This document shows positions 19,501-27,853 of a stretch of DNA of 64,000 bases, piece after piece. Both the position numbers and the translations under genes were made by a program. The first letter of the stretch is position 1. Every line of letters begins with the position of its first letter. Source of the DNA: Stenotrophomonas sp. SAM-B (lineage in GTDB: Bacteria; Pseudomonadota; Gammaproteobacteria; Xanthomonadales; Xanthomonadaceae); NCBI RefSeq assembly GCF_013387485.1, contig NZ_JABBXB010000007.1, forward strand, positions 112,947 through 176,946, given 5' to 3'. The notes under the pieces are model-generated. The model saw only the letters and a list, made by a program, of their open reading frames with translations. It had not been told where the DNA came from and did not search any database.

Positions 19501-20081
19501 TTGCCCGGGTAGCGCGCATCGAGTGCAGACAACCGGGTGATCGCCAGGCTTCGTCCCGTGGGCTGGGCGCCGCGCAAGCGCCAGTACTCGATGCCCAGCT
19601 GCAAGCCGGGCGGGTTGTCGTCGAACAGGCGTCGGTAAATCACCATGGCCTCGTCCGTCCGCCCGCCGGTGGCGAGCAGGCGCGCTTGCTGCAGTTCCTG
19701 TTGCAGGTCGCCGCGATAGGCACGCCACAGGCGCTCGGCGGAGGCCAATTCCGCAGTGCCGACACCGATCTGGCGCAGTCGCTGCAGGGTTGCGGTGGCA
19801 TCATCGACTTTCTGTTGCGACAACTGGACTTCCACGATCGCGAGCAGTGTGTCGCGATCATCCGGGGCCAGCATCCGCAGACGAGCCAGCGCATCTTCGA
19901 TCAGCGCCTGGCGGCCGGTCGCCTCGCCCACCCGCACCTGCTGCAAGAGCCACTGGCGTTGTTCGGCGAGGGTGCCGTTGACAGGTAGCGGAGCATCCTG
20001 CGCCCACGCCATGCCAGCACCAGCCAACCCCAGGAAGACCAGGCTACCGGCAACGGCGAGCGGTCGTGCGGCTGGCTTCAT
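16500..20081 (-). CDS. bcsC: Cellulose synthase outer-membrane subunit BcsC
   Basis: 1,193 residues. Forms the outer-membrane exit channel for the glucan. A signal peptide (VAGSLVFLGLAGAGMAWA) is followed by a long periplasmic array of TPR helices to about residue 780 (recurring A-x-x-L/A-x(7)-Y patterns with PxxA loops), then a C-terminal beta-barrel of about 350 residues ending YLRYTFNPW...YGEFR. Slightly longer than E. coli BcsC (1,157). The ATG follows the bcsB stop by one base. Confidence 0.95.
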   Translation of the reverse strand: MKPAARPLAVAGSLVFLGLAGAGMAWAQDAPLPVNGTLAEQRQWLLQQVRVGEATGRQALIEDALARLRMLAPDDRDTLLAIVEVQLSQQKVDDATATLQRLRQIGVGTAELASAERLWRAYRGDLQQELQQARLLATGGRTDEAMVIYRRLFDDNPPGLQLGIEYWRLRGAQPTGRSLAITRLSALDARYPGNTNVLQILSQLLFNAGRDDEALAVLQRISRNPETRTLAAQSEWSYLSSQPATERSVRLLRAFITRYPAWAQLDDARKRYAEQNKLVSDPAWRAGLRAQQQLERGNNAAAETGFREALKRYPREADFLGGLGLALMRQGDRSQALDYFQQAQRAVTDGASGKWQDLIASTRYWLLLERADAAMAAGDTASARSLYTQAHRQQPREVNAMLGLADVAVAEQDDAGAERQLLAAQRTAPRDANVIRKLVQLYGRTDPDRLETYIAQLPASQRTLYTADLLQLRLQRLQQRLDLAHARGEVREAIVLGREMRLQRPADPWLAYRLANDLRAVGEDADADAVITDMLSHAAGDPVARYAQALYLSSIGHLDAALAALAQVPATAWDEDIRALDSRLRRQQLIDTVWTLHGSGREAEAVALLEAQPPSADNLLILADWARERDDFEAALAHYARVLEAEPENVDAQLGRIQAWIGIGDLPRARQAMASTPPAVADDAVGQQRQLAGIWTDLHENAKALAILRQLIQRKTGPDAQTYRDAARLVRRDAPSESLDLYALSMQDNGVLAPAQALPRDDRALTLASRENAQDDWLRRSIRSDVETLYQQQNPTLTVMQDSGRRSDGTPGISRLARDTRIVHLDAPVAQGLGFARIEQVSLNARSFQTDADGSYDEDYGTCQLDLVQTDGTRVRAPGCNRNVHQRMNSGAGLAVGWRTLDDTFSVDVGHTASGYPVGNWLGGVTVGGDLGVLGWSATASRRPMTNSLLSQAGAVDPRSGIRWGGVTANGATFSLGYDRGGRNGVWSNWSWHRLLGENVAENDRARAMAGWYHKLIVRTDMRLDAGVTAMYWRYRHDLGGYSLGQGGYYSPQQYTSLSLPVSFAWRNDDWSVRLDGSVSWSRSRTDSYSRYPEVGLMDAILAGLADTYGPVTLDPSGLYTGDSRSRGTGYRFYAAVERRLGDHLVLGAAGTLQRSEDFAPNTFQLYLRYTFNPWQGNLPLPVAPLVPYGEFR

Positions 20082-20082
20082 C

Positions 20083-22464
20083 TCATGGCTCCGGATTCAA
20101 CCGGCGCAACGACACCCAACGCAGCAGACGCCACAGCAGGAACGCAGCCAGCAGCACCACCACCGTGGCGAATACGGCCAGCAGTGCAGGATGGTCGGCC
20201 AGGTGATACCAAAGCAGCAGCCACCAGGGTAGCGAGCCCACGTAATAGTGCTCGCCAACGAACTGACTATGGATGCCGGAGCTGCGAAGGATCGCCACGG
20301 AGCCGGCGATGGCCGCACGCTTGCCGATGTCGGTCAATGCGTCATCCAGCAGCGCGTAATCGGCCGACTGGTTGGCCGCCAGCGACACGATACTGCGCTG
20401 GGGATGGTTTGGTGACTGCATGCCGATGATCGCCGCGAAAGGAGCATCGGCAGTGACCGCGACCCGATTGATGGGCGCATCCGCACCGCGGCTGCCCTGG
20501 CGCGCCTCGGCCACGGCAGTCTGCGGCGACGGTACGCGGCCGTTGAGCAGCGTACTGCGCTGATTATCGATCAACAGCGACAGCTGGTCGCTGCCACGCA
20601 GGTTCTCAGGCAACGTCCCCAGCACCAGCAGGTCCGCATCCAGCGTCACAGCCTGCTTCCAGTCATCGCTCACACGCAGCGCGTAAGCCGGATATCCGCT
20701 TTGCACGCCAAGGCCGCCGACCGCATTGAGCAGCATCCCGACCTGAGCGGCGTTGGCCTGCGGCGGCACCAGCACCACGGTCTCGGAGAGATCGGCCATG
20801 CGCGTGAAAGGAAAGCCGCTCAGTGCAAATGCCGACAGGTCCGGAAGCCCGATGTAGTGGTGGAAGCCGGAGAAATCGATGGTCGAATCTTCTTCGATCG
20901 CCGCCTGCAGGTTGGGGGGCAACGTGGTCTGGCAATGATCGCGCTGCGCACTGCCCATGACACTGGCAAAATTGAAATCGAAGCGTAGTTGGTTGCGGTT
21001 GCCGATCTTCAGCGCCGGAATCAACAGACTGCCGTCGCCGCTACCCGCATCGCTGCCCATGACAGGCAGACGGATCTCTTCCAGCCCCTGTTTCCCGGTG
21101 CGCTTGATCAACGGAAAACTGGAGATGAACTGGTCGTTGATGCTGACCCCGAGCCGCGACTCATCACTATTGAAAGGCGGGGTATAGCGATACCGCAGGT
21201 TCAGCGGAATGCCCTGGTTGCGCCAGATGAACAGATCCGGCGGCAGGTTGAGGTTGAGCGTGATCGGCTGTGGGGACACCCCTTGCACCCGCAGCTGCTG
21301 CGGGTAGTCGAGCAGGTCGGCGAAGCGTACGGCGCGGTCCGTGCGCATCCAGTTGGGCGCATCGTACGGTTTGCGCGGCGCCAGCGCCTTGACCTCGTCG
21401 ACCTTGACCACGTTGCCACGGAACAGTGCATTGCCTGCGGCCATCGCGGCCACGGCGGTCTGCAGGTCCGCATCATTGCGACCCAGCACCAGCAACAGCT
21501 TGCGTTCCGGATCCGAAGGGAGCGAGACCAGCTCGATCACCGGCCCCTGCACGGGTGCATGCCCGGCGATGACGGAGGGGAACTTGCCATTGACCGCAAA
21601 CACCACGGCGTGGCCTTTCTCCGGCAGTTGGTCGAACGACACGGGGAATCGCGCCTGTCGCCACCACCCTGCCATGCTGCCGAAGTAGGACGCCATCACG
21701 GCTGCGGCGCGTTGCTGCTGCAGCGACGGCGCACCGGCAAACAGCACGGGCAGCTCCAGCCGCGCGCTGTCGCGCGGGTCGAAGAACGGCAGCGGGAAGT
21801 TGGCCAGGTCATCCTGCATTGCCAGCGGCTGGCCGCCCAGGCGCACCACGCTGCTGCTGGCCACGTTCACCCAGAGTGAGCTGTGGGTCGGCTCTTCGCA
21901 GATGTCGGTGTAATGACCGACAAACTCCAGGCGCAGTTGATTGAAATCGCCGATCAACCGAGCGTCCAGTGCCACCTTTGCCTGTACTGGCTTGCCCAGT
22001 TGGCTGTCGCTGATCGGTACAACATCCATCAATGCATCGTTGAGGAATACGCGCAGATGCGACAGGGTCGGCAACAGCGCGGGCGAGGGAGTGAAACTCA
22101 GATCCAGTTCCGCATCACGGGCCAACCGATCCCGGCGAACCTGGAACTCGTACGTCGCCGCATTACGGACGCCGGACAGCATGACATCCTGTCGTCGGCC
22201 GAGGTCTGCGAAACTGCTCGCACGCTGCCACGGCCACGCCTGACCTCGCCAGCTCTGCGCCTGCGCCGCCACCGTTGACGTTGGGGACGCAGGGACCGAC
22301 GCAACAGCGACCGGCGTTGAAACCGCGGCCGGGGCGGAGGTGGACGGATCAGCCGCAGGGGCGGGACGCGCGGATGCGGGGGCAACCGGTGCGCTGCTGC
22401 CGTTGGCAATCGGCAATGCCAGCAATGGCAGCAGCAGCCAGCGCAGGGAGGTAGGCAAGCTCAT
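20083..22464 (-). CDS. bcsB: Cellulose synthase periplasmic regulatory subunit BcsB
   Basis: 793 residues. Periplasmic partner of BcsA with carbohydrate-binding and flavodoxin-like domains, tethered by a C-terminal membrane helix. Seen are a signal peptide, an Ala/Pro/Ser-rich low-complexity linker to about residue 70, core motifs such as GHYTDICEEPTHSSLWVNV and YRYTPPFNSDESRLGVSIND, and the C-terminal amphipathic/TM anchor (LPWWLLLWYHLADHP then LLAVFATVVVLLAAFLLW). ATG overlaps the bcsA stop (ATGA). Confidence 0.95.
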   Translation of the reverse strand: MSLPTSLRWLLLPLLALPIANGSSAPVAPASARPAPAADPSTSAPAAVSTPVAVASVPASPTSTVAAQAQSWRGQAWPWQRASSFADLGRRQDVMLSGVRNAATYEFQVRRDRLARDAELDLSFTPSPALLPTLSHLRVFLNDALMDVVPISDSQLGKPVQAKVALDARLIGDFNQLRLEFVGHYTDICEEPTHSSLWVNVASSSVVRLGGQPLAMQDDLANFPLPFFDPRDSARLELPVLFAGAPSLQQQRAAAVMASYFGSMAGWWRQARFPVSFDQLPEKGHAVVFAVNGKFPSVIAGHAPVQGPVIELVSLPSDPERKLLLVLGRNDADLQTAVAAMAAGNALFRGNVVKVDEVKALAPRKPYDAPNWMRTDRAVRFADLLDYPQQLRVQGVSPQPITLNLNLPPDLFIWRNQGIPLNLRYRYTPPFNSDESRLGVSINDQFISSFPLIKRTGKQGLEEIRLPVMGSDAGSGDGSLLIPALKIGNRNQLRFDFNFASVMGSAQRDHCQTTLPPNLQAAIEEDSTIDFSGFHHYIGLPDLSAFALSGFPFTRMADLSETVVLVPPQANAAQVGMLLNAVGGLGVQSGYPAYALRVSDDWKQAVTLDADLLVLGTLPENLRGSDQLSLLIDNQRSTLLNGRVPSPQTAVAEARQGSRGADAPINRVAVTADAPFAAIIGMQSPNHPQRSIVSLAANQSADYALLDDALTDIGKRAAIAGSVAILRSSGIHSQFVGEHYYVGSLPWWLLLWYHLADHPALLAVFATVVVLLAAFLLWRLLRWVSLRRLNPEP

Positions 22465-25079
22465 GGACGGGGCCCTGTGTGGACGGCTGGGTCAGCCGAT
22501 GGAGAAGGAAGTGGACGTTGCGGTGCGAAGCTGGCCAGCCACTGCAGAGCGTGACGTGTCCAGTGCACGGGGCGCTGAGCATCAAAGGGCGCGAATTCAC
22601 CCATACGGCGATAGCCTCGCCAGCCGAGCGAGAGAACGCTCCACAAGCTGCGCGGCAGGCTCATCGCTTCATAGCCGGCGTGCCAGTCCAGCCAGGCATC
22701 GGCACGGGCGAAGGTGCATTGGGCGAACTGCACCCGCTGCTGCTCGGTATCGAAGCGCAACAGGATGCCCAAGCGCTGACCGACGTTGCGCTGGACGATG
22801 CCCGGGAACGCGAACTCCCGTCGGCCACGACCCAGCAACAGGGTGACTTCACTGCCATCGGCGAGGCCCACCGGCGCGGAAAGCTCGATACCAACACCGT
22901 CGTTGGAATAGTCGCGCAGCACCCCCGTGCAACGGCGGCCACCTGGGAGCTGCAACGCCGCGGGCAGATCGGTGGTGACCCGATGCGTCTTGCGTACCTG
23001 CTGCACCTCGGCCGCCACTGCGAGCGCGCCGCCGATGATCAGGAGGTTGTAGAGCACCCAGAGTGAGCTGACCACCACCGTACCGCGCTCATCCACCGGC
23101 CCATGCAGGAATCGCCATACCGCGAAGCAAAGGCCGGCCACGTTCAGCAGAGCCAGCACCAGATAGGGACGCGCGACCCGCCAATCGAAGGTGTCCTGGG
23201 CCTGCATGCCGCCCTTGTCAGTGACGTTGAATTTGCCACGGCGGGGACTGAACAGCGCAACCGTGGTGGGCCGTGCGATGTACCACGCCAGGACCGTTTC
23301 ATACACCTCGCCCCAGAACGGCCGACGGTACTTGCCTTGAATACGCGAGTTGGTAAGGCTGGCATGCGCCATGTGTGGCAACACAAACAGCATGATCGCC
23401 AACGCGGGCGCATAGATGATGTAGACATGCATCAGCAGGAACGCCAGCGGGGCGGTCAGGAACACCAGGCGTGGGATGCCGGCCATGAAATGCAGCATCG
23501 CATTGGCGTAGCAGAAGCGCTGGAACAGTGACAGCCCTTTGCCGAGCAGGGGATTGTCAATGCGGAAAATCTGCACCATGCCGCGGGCCCAGCGGATGCG
23601 CTGGTTGACGTGCGCACCCAGGCTGTCGGTCGCCAGCCCGGCCGCCTGTGGGATGCGCAGATAGGCCGAATTCCACCCATTGCGGTGAAGACGCAATGCG
23701 GTATGTGCGTCCTCGGTGACGGTTTCTGTGGCAAAGCCACCAATGGCATCGATGGCCTCTCGACGCAGAACCGCGCACGAGCCGCAGAAGAACGCGGCAT
23801 TCCACAGATCATTGCCATCCTGGACCAGGCCGTAGAAAAGCTCGCCTTCGTTTGGATCGCGACGGAATACCCGCAGGTTGCGCTCGAAGGGATCCGGCGA
23901 GAAGAAGTGGTGCGGCGTCTGCACCAGCGCCAAGCGCGGGTCGCGGCGGAACCAGCCAGTGGTGATCTGCAGGAACGAACGCACTGGCAGGTGGTCGCTG
24001 TCGAAAATCGCCACCAGCTCGCCATCTATCTGGGTCAGGGCATGATTGAGGTTGCCGGCCTTGGCATGCTCGTTGGTGCTGCGGGCAATGTAATTGACGC
24101 CGACGCGCTCGGCGAAGGCGCGAAATTCGGCGCGCCTGCCGTCGTCCAACACATGGATGCGCAGCTTGTCCGCGGGCCAGTCCAGGCCCATGGCGGCGTA
24201 AACGGTATGTCGCACCAGGGCGAGATCTTCGTTGTAGGTCGGGATCAGCACATCAACCGTCGGCCATTGCGACGTGTCGGCCGGCAGGGGCGCCGGCTTG
24301 CGGTTCAACGGCCAGGCCACCTGCACGTAGCCCAGCATCAGCACCAGCCAGGAATAGGTTTCAGCAGCCAGAAGGATGACGCCGCAGATGAGATCGAAGG
24401 TGCTGTTCCAGTTCAGCGTCGCTGTGTAGCGCCACCACAGGTAACGACACGACACGGTGATCGACAGCACGACCAGGATCAGGGTGGCATACCGCCCCGG
24501 CATGCGCCGCACCAGCAGGGCGATACCCCACAGCAGCAGCACGAACACGAACTGCGCCATGTAATTGAACGGTTGGGTGATGCACAACACGGCGAGGACG
24601 GCGGCAAGGCCGCCGATCAACAGCGTGATGATCCGGCGTGCACGCGGCGAAAGGCGGTTGAGCCGCGCCCAGAGCCACTGCCAGGGAGCGCTGTTCCACA
24701 GACTGGGGGGCGCGTCCTGCATGGTCCGCAGGTAACGCAGGCGGCCACGCCCGGCGACACCACGCAGGCGCGCAAGACGCTTGCGCTGCGCCAAGCGCAA
24801 TCGTGTGCGCCGCGGTGACATCTTTGGCGTGATTCGTACCAGCGCGATCCAAACCGCCTGGATCAGCAGACGCAATGGATCGCCGGCACGCCAGTAGCGC
24901 TTCTCGCGCAGCTGCGGAAAGCCACGTTTGACCAGCGCCGCCTGTTGTTGCCAGGCGGGGCCCTCAAGGCGCAGGAACAGCCAGCTCACCTGCTGCAGCA
25001 ACCACAGCCACCACAATGTCGGACGACTGGCGCTGACGTTGCGGCGCAGGTGCGCGTAGGACAGGTAGTGCAGATTCAT
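22461..25079 (-). CDS. bcsA: Cellulose synthase catalytic subunit BcsA
   Basis: 872 residues, identical in length to E. coli BcsA. Inner-membrane processive GT2 that polymerises UDP-glucose and extrudes the chain. Catalytic motifs seen: IPTYNEDL, VLDDGRR, AIFDSDHLP (DxD), TVTEDAHTALR (TED) and QRIRWARG (QxxRW). The C-terminal PilZ domain has the cyclic-di-GMP signature: RKTHR at residues 696-700 (RxxxR) and DYSNDG at 723-728 (DxSxxG). About eight membrane helices flank the GT domain. Translationally coupled to bcsQ and bcsB by 4-nt overlaps. Confidence 0.97.
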   Translation of the reverse strand: MNLHYLSYAHLRRNVSASRPTLWWLWLLQQVSWLFLRLEGPAWQQQAALVKRGFPQLREKRYWRAGDPLRLLIQAVWIALVRITPKMSPRRTRLRLAQRKRLARLRGVAGRGRLRYLRTMQDAPPSLWNSAPWQWLWARLNRLSPRARRIITLLIGGLAAVLAVLCITQPFNYMAQFVFVLLLWGIALLVRRMPGRYATLILVVLSITVSCRYLWWRYTATLNWNSTFDLICGVILLAAETYSWLVLMLGYVQVAWPLNRKPAPLPADTSQWPTVDVLIPTYNEDLALVRHTVYAAMGLDWPADKLRIHVLDDGRRAEFRAFAERVGVNYIARSTNEHAKAGNLNHALTQIDGELVAIFDSDHLPVRSFLQITTGWFRRDPRLALVQTPHHFFSPDPFERNLRVFRRDPNEGELFYGLVQDGNDLWNAAFFCGSCAVLRREAIDAIGGFATETVTEDAHTALRLHRNGWNSAYLRIPQAAGLATDSLGAHVNQRIRWARGMVQIFRIDNPLLGKGLSLFQRFCYANAMLHFMAGIPRLVFLTAPLAFLLMHVYIIYAPALAIMLFVLPHMAHASLTNSRIQGKYRRPFWGEVYETVLAWYIARPTTVALFSPRRGKFNVTDKGGMQAQDTFDWRVARPYLVLALLNVAGLCFAVWRFLHGPVDERGTVVVSSLWVLYNLLIIGGALAVAAEVQQVRKTHRVTTDLPAALQLPGGRRCTGVLRDYSNDGVGIELSAPVGLADGSEVTLLLGRGRREFAFPGIVQRNVGQRLGILLRFDTEQQRVQFAQCTFARADAWLDWHAGYEAMSLPRSLWSVLSLGWRGYRRMGEFAPFDAQRPVHWTRHALQWLASFAPQRPLPSPSADPAVHTGPRP

Positions 25080-25837
25080 CCGCGCGCCTCATCCGGGTCC
25101 AGGTTGGCACGGGTCAGGCACCAGACCGCCAGGCTGTCCAGGTCCGCAGCGGCAAGCGAGGCCGGTGCATGCCGACGGATCGGCAGCTTGCTGGCCAACG
25201 CCTCCGGCGCACTCCCATCCTCATGCACAGGTTGCGGCACCAAGCGCGCGTCGAACTGGTGCAGCCACAGCTGCATCAGGTCGCGCTGCAGCTGCCTGCC
25301 AGGATCGTAGCGATTGACCAGCAGCCAGTCCTGCGCACGCTCACGCAGCTCGGGACGCTGCAGCAGCGCATGGCTTCCACTGTCTACGTTGACCACCTGC
25401 AGCCCCATATCGCAACGTGCGTGGCGGAGGACCGAGGCCGCGTGGGCGGGCAGATGTGACGGCAGGTCGAACAGCACCCAATCCACGTCGGCGGACAATG
25501 CCTCAATGCGTTGGCTCCACAGCTCGGGACGTGCAGCCAGCTGTTGTTCGACCGACGAGATGCCGACGAGGTCCAGGCGTCCATAGGGCACCACTGTCAA
25601 GCCATCTTCCACGGCGAACGCGGCATCGCGCCAATCGCTACCCTCCACCTGAGCACGTGCCCAGCCGGTCGGCTCGATGAACGGCAGGTTGAAATGCAGG
25701 CCAAGCAGATTGTCCGGACTCATGTCGACCAGCAGTACGCGCTGCTGCAGCGCGTGCAGCGCGTCGGCCAGGCCGGCCAACAGCGTGCTGACGCCCGTAC
25801 CACCGCGCAGCCCATACATGGCCAGCACGGTACTCAC
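25076..25837 (-). CDS. bcsQ: Cellulose biosynthesis protein BcsQ (MinD/ParA-like ATPase)
   Basis: 253 residues. SIMIBI-class ATPase that, with BcsR and BcsE, forms the cytosolic regulatory assembly of E. coli-type cellulose synthases. The deviant P-loop is GLRGGTGVST (residues 9-18), with arginine in place of the usual first lysine; LLVDMSPDNLLGL and VLFDLPSHLP are the switch/Walker B segments. The start is GTG and overlaps the bcsR stop (GTGA). Confidence 0.92.
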   Translation of the reverse strand: MSTVLAMYGLRGGTGVSTLLAGLADALHALQQRVLLVDMSPDNLLGLHFNLPFIEPTGWARAQVEGSDWRDAAFAVEDGLTVVPYGRLDLVGISSVEQQLAARPELWSQRIEALSADVDWVLFDLPSHLPAHAASVLRHARCDMGLQVVNVDSGSHALLQRPELRERAQDWLLVNRYDPGRQLQRDLMQLWLHQFDARLVPQPVHEDGSAPEALASKLPIRRHAPASLAAADLDSLAVWCLTRANLDPDEARG

Positions 25838-26040
25838 CGGCGCACCGGATCGAGGTCGATGGTCGGCATGCCGGCCAGCTCACGCAGCAGCGGCCAGCGG
25901 GATAGCGCCTGCATGCGCTCCTGCTGCGCGGAAAAATCCACGTACGGCAGTTCTGGCATCTGCAGACTGCGCCGCAGGTAGGCGATATCGTCGTCCTGCA
26001 CCGAACGCGGTGTCAGTACAGGCTCGGGATGGCTGGGCAT
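25834..26040 (-). CDS. bcsR: Cellulose biosynthesis protein BcsR
   Basis: 68 residues. The C-terminal pattern DDIAYLRRSLQMPELPYVDF then SRWPLLRELA matches E. coli BcsR (about 62 residues). In E. coli it pairs with BcsQ and is needed for the regulatory complex that engages BcsE. The ATG overlaps the bcsG stop (ATGA), and the gene is much shorter than the open frame around it, which extends back into bcsG. Confidence 0.85.
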   Translation of the reverse strand: MPSHPEPVLTPRSVQDDDIAYLRRSLQMPELPYVDFSAQQERMQALSRWPLLRELAGMPTIDLDPVRR

Positions 26041-27668
26041 CAGCGTGCGTCCTCCGGATACGGCATCCAGCTTTGGTTGCCCTGCAGCTGCAGGTACGGT
26101 TTGCCGTCGTAGTCGAGCACCTTGGCACCCTCGTTCTCCGACACCATGGGCGTCACCGGCAGGCGTTGCAGCAGTGCGCTCCAATCGCGATCCTGGGCGG
26201 GCACCTGTGCATTGAGCGCGTACACCCTCGAAACCAGTTCGGACAGCGCGAGATAGCTGCTGGGCTCGGTGACATGACGGGGACCGCCCCCCGCTGGCGC
26301 ACCCATCCCCACCAGCTTGACCCCGACAGGCACATGGGTGATGGAGGGACTGGGAATCTCACGCATTCCGGGGATCTGCATGCGATCTCCGTGCAATGCA
26401 GCGCCATGCTCCGGAACCACCACGATCATTGCGCGGCGCCCGCTCTTTTCCACAGCATCGACGAAGCTCGCCATGTCGCCGAGCACCATGTTCGCGCGGG
26501 CCTTGTAGTCGGCCGCCGCTGCACGTCCATCAGCACCCACGATGCGATTGCCGTCATGCAGGGAAATGGTGTTGTAGAACAGGGCGACCTGCGCAGCAGG
26601 TTCGGCCTGCCGGCGCTTCAACCAGCTCATCAGGACGTCACCATCCCGGTGCAGAGGCGTGTTGTCGAATGCGACCAGGGCGCGCGGCAATGCACTGGTA
26701 TCCATCGGCTTGGCCTGTAGTCCGCCGTAGCTGGACAGCTCACCGATGAAATCATCGAAATGGCCGTCGTGGTTCATGGCCAGCTCGTTCTGGAAGCCCA
26801 GCCGCTGCAGATTGGAGAACAATTGGCATTCAGCCGGCACGGGATCAAACAGACGCGTGTGCGAGGTCTGTCCGCAGCTCGCGCGCAGCAGACGGATCGC
26901 CGCGGGGCCGCTATAGGCCGTTGCAGAATTGAACGAATCGAACACAACGTCCATGTGGTCCAACAGGTCGTTCTGGCGCATCCCGACCTCGTCCAGGTCG
27001 CTCCAGGCCAGAGAGCACACGTTGAGGATGATCACATCGAAGGGCGCACCCGCCGAGGGGCCCGGGAAGCTGGTTTTGAGTGTGTCCTGCTGCTGGTAGA
27101 AATTGGCCAGGTAGGCATTGAGACTATCGGTATTGGCCGGGCCGCGCGGAGCCGTGGAACGGCCAGGCGTCGGGTCGGCGGAGGCCACGTCAGTTCGATC
27201 TCCCCATTGCAGCCCTGCCGGGAGCGGCAATGCGATGAGTGCCAGACCCAGCATGCCGATCACACTCAGCGTGGTCATCCGCAGCCAGGGCTTGAGCAGC
27301 AGGTAAGCAACGACCAGCAGCGTCAATGCCCCCACCATGGGCCAGTTGACGAAACGGGACATCAACTCAAGCCAATACGAGGCCGAGAAATCCAACACGC
27401 CCGGCTGCGCCAACAGGCGCTGGAACGGCGGCCACCACGTGTCCTGATAGTAGAGCGCGACGCCGATCGGCAAGGCCAGAACGCTGCGCGCGATACGCGC
27501 CCAGCGCCACCGCAGAGGCACCAGCAGCGCGACCAGGAACAGCAGATTGGGCAGCACCTTGAGATTCAGTGCCCCCATCCAGGCCAGGACGACTTTGGAC
27601 AGGAAATACAGGTTCCAACCGCGCAGGTCCGCCCAGGCATACGGTGCTGCCGGCACCACGCGGGTCAA
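26040..27668 (-). CDS. bcsG: Cellulose phosphoethanolamine transferase BcsG
   Basis: 542 residues. Inner-membrane protein with about four N-terminal helices and a periplasmic alkaline-phosphatase-fold domain that moves phosphoethanolamine from phosphatidylethanolamine to cellulose. Residues matching the E. coli active site are present: C218 (NVCS), S253 (AYSGPA, nucleophile), H371 (SLHDGNR) and E420-H421 (VPEHGAA). The start codon is TTG, overlapping the bcsF stop as TTGA, so translation is probably re-initiated from bcsF. An intact active site predicts modified, pEtN-cellulose rather than plain cellulose. Confidence 0.94.
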   Translation of the reverse strand: MTRVVPAAPYAWADLRGWNLYFLSKVVLAWMGALNLKVLPNLLFLVALLVPLRWRWARIARSVLALPIGVALYYQDTWWPPFQRLLAQPGVLDFSASYWLELMSRFVNWPMVGALTLLVVAYLLLKPWLRMTTLSVIGMLGLALIALPLPAGLQWGDRTDVASADPTPGRSTAPRGPANTDSLNAYLANFYQQQDTLKTSFPGPSAGAPFDVIILNVCSLAWSDLDEVGMRQNDLLDHMDVVFDSFNSATAYSGPAAIRLLRASCGQTSHTRLFDPVPAECQLFSNLQRLGFQNELAMNHDGHFDDFIGELSSYGGLQAKPMDTSALPRALVAFDNTPLHRDGDVLMSWLKRRQAEPAAQVALFYNTISLHDGNRIVGADGRAAAADYKARANMVLGDMASFVDAVEKSGRRAMIVVVPEHGAALHGDRMQIPGMREIPSPSITHVPVGVKLVGMGAPAGGGPRHVTEPSSYLALSELVSRVYALNAQVPAQDRDWSALLQRLPVTPMVSENEGAKVLDYDGKPYLQLQGNQSWMPYPEDAR

Positions 27669-27853
27669 CGTGCACCTCCCACATCACGCGTAGCCGTACG
27701 TCTGCGTACGCCCACTGCTTTGAGGTATCGAGGCGGCAGAGCATCACGAATGCAGGCACTGACCCAGCGATACAGAGTGCCCAGCAGAGCGCCCAACGGA
27801 ATCATCACCAGCGCGCACACCATGATCAGGCCGAACACCTGTTGGTAGTTCAT
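27665..27853 (-). CDS. bcsF: Cellulose biosynthesis protein BcsF
   Basis: 62 residues: one N-terminal membrane helix (VFGLIMVCALVMIPLGALLG) followed by a basic cytosolic tail with PPRYLKAVGVRRRT, matching E. coli BcsF. In E. coli it is a membrane anchor linking BcsE to BcsG and the synthase. Overlaps bcsE (ATGA) and bcsG (TTGA). Confidence 0.88.
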   Translation of the reverse strand: MNYQQVFGLIMVCALVMIPLGALLGTLYRWVSACIRDALPPRYLKAVGVRRRTATRDVGGAR

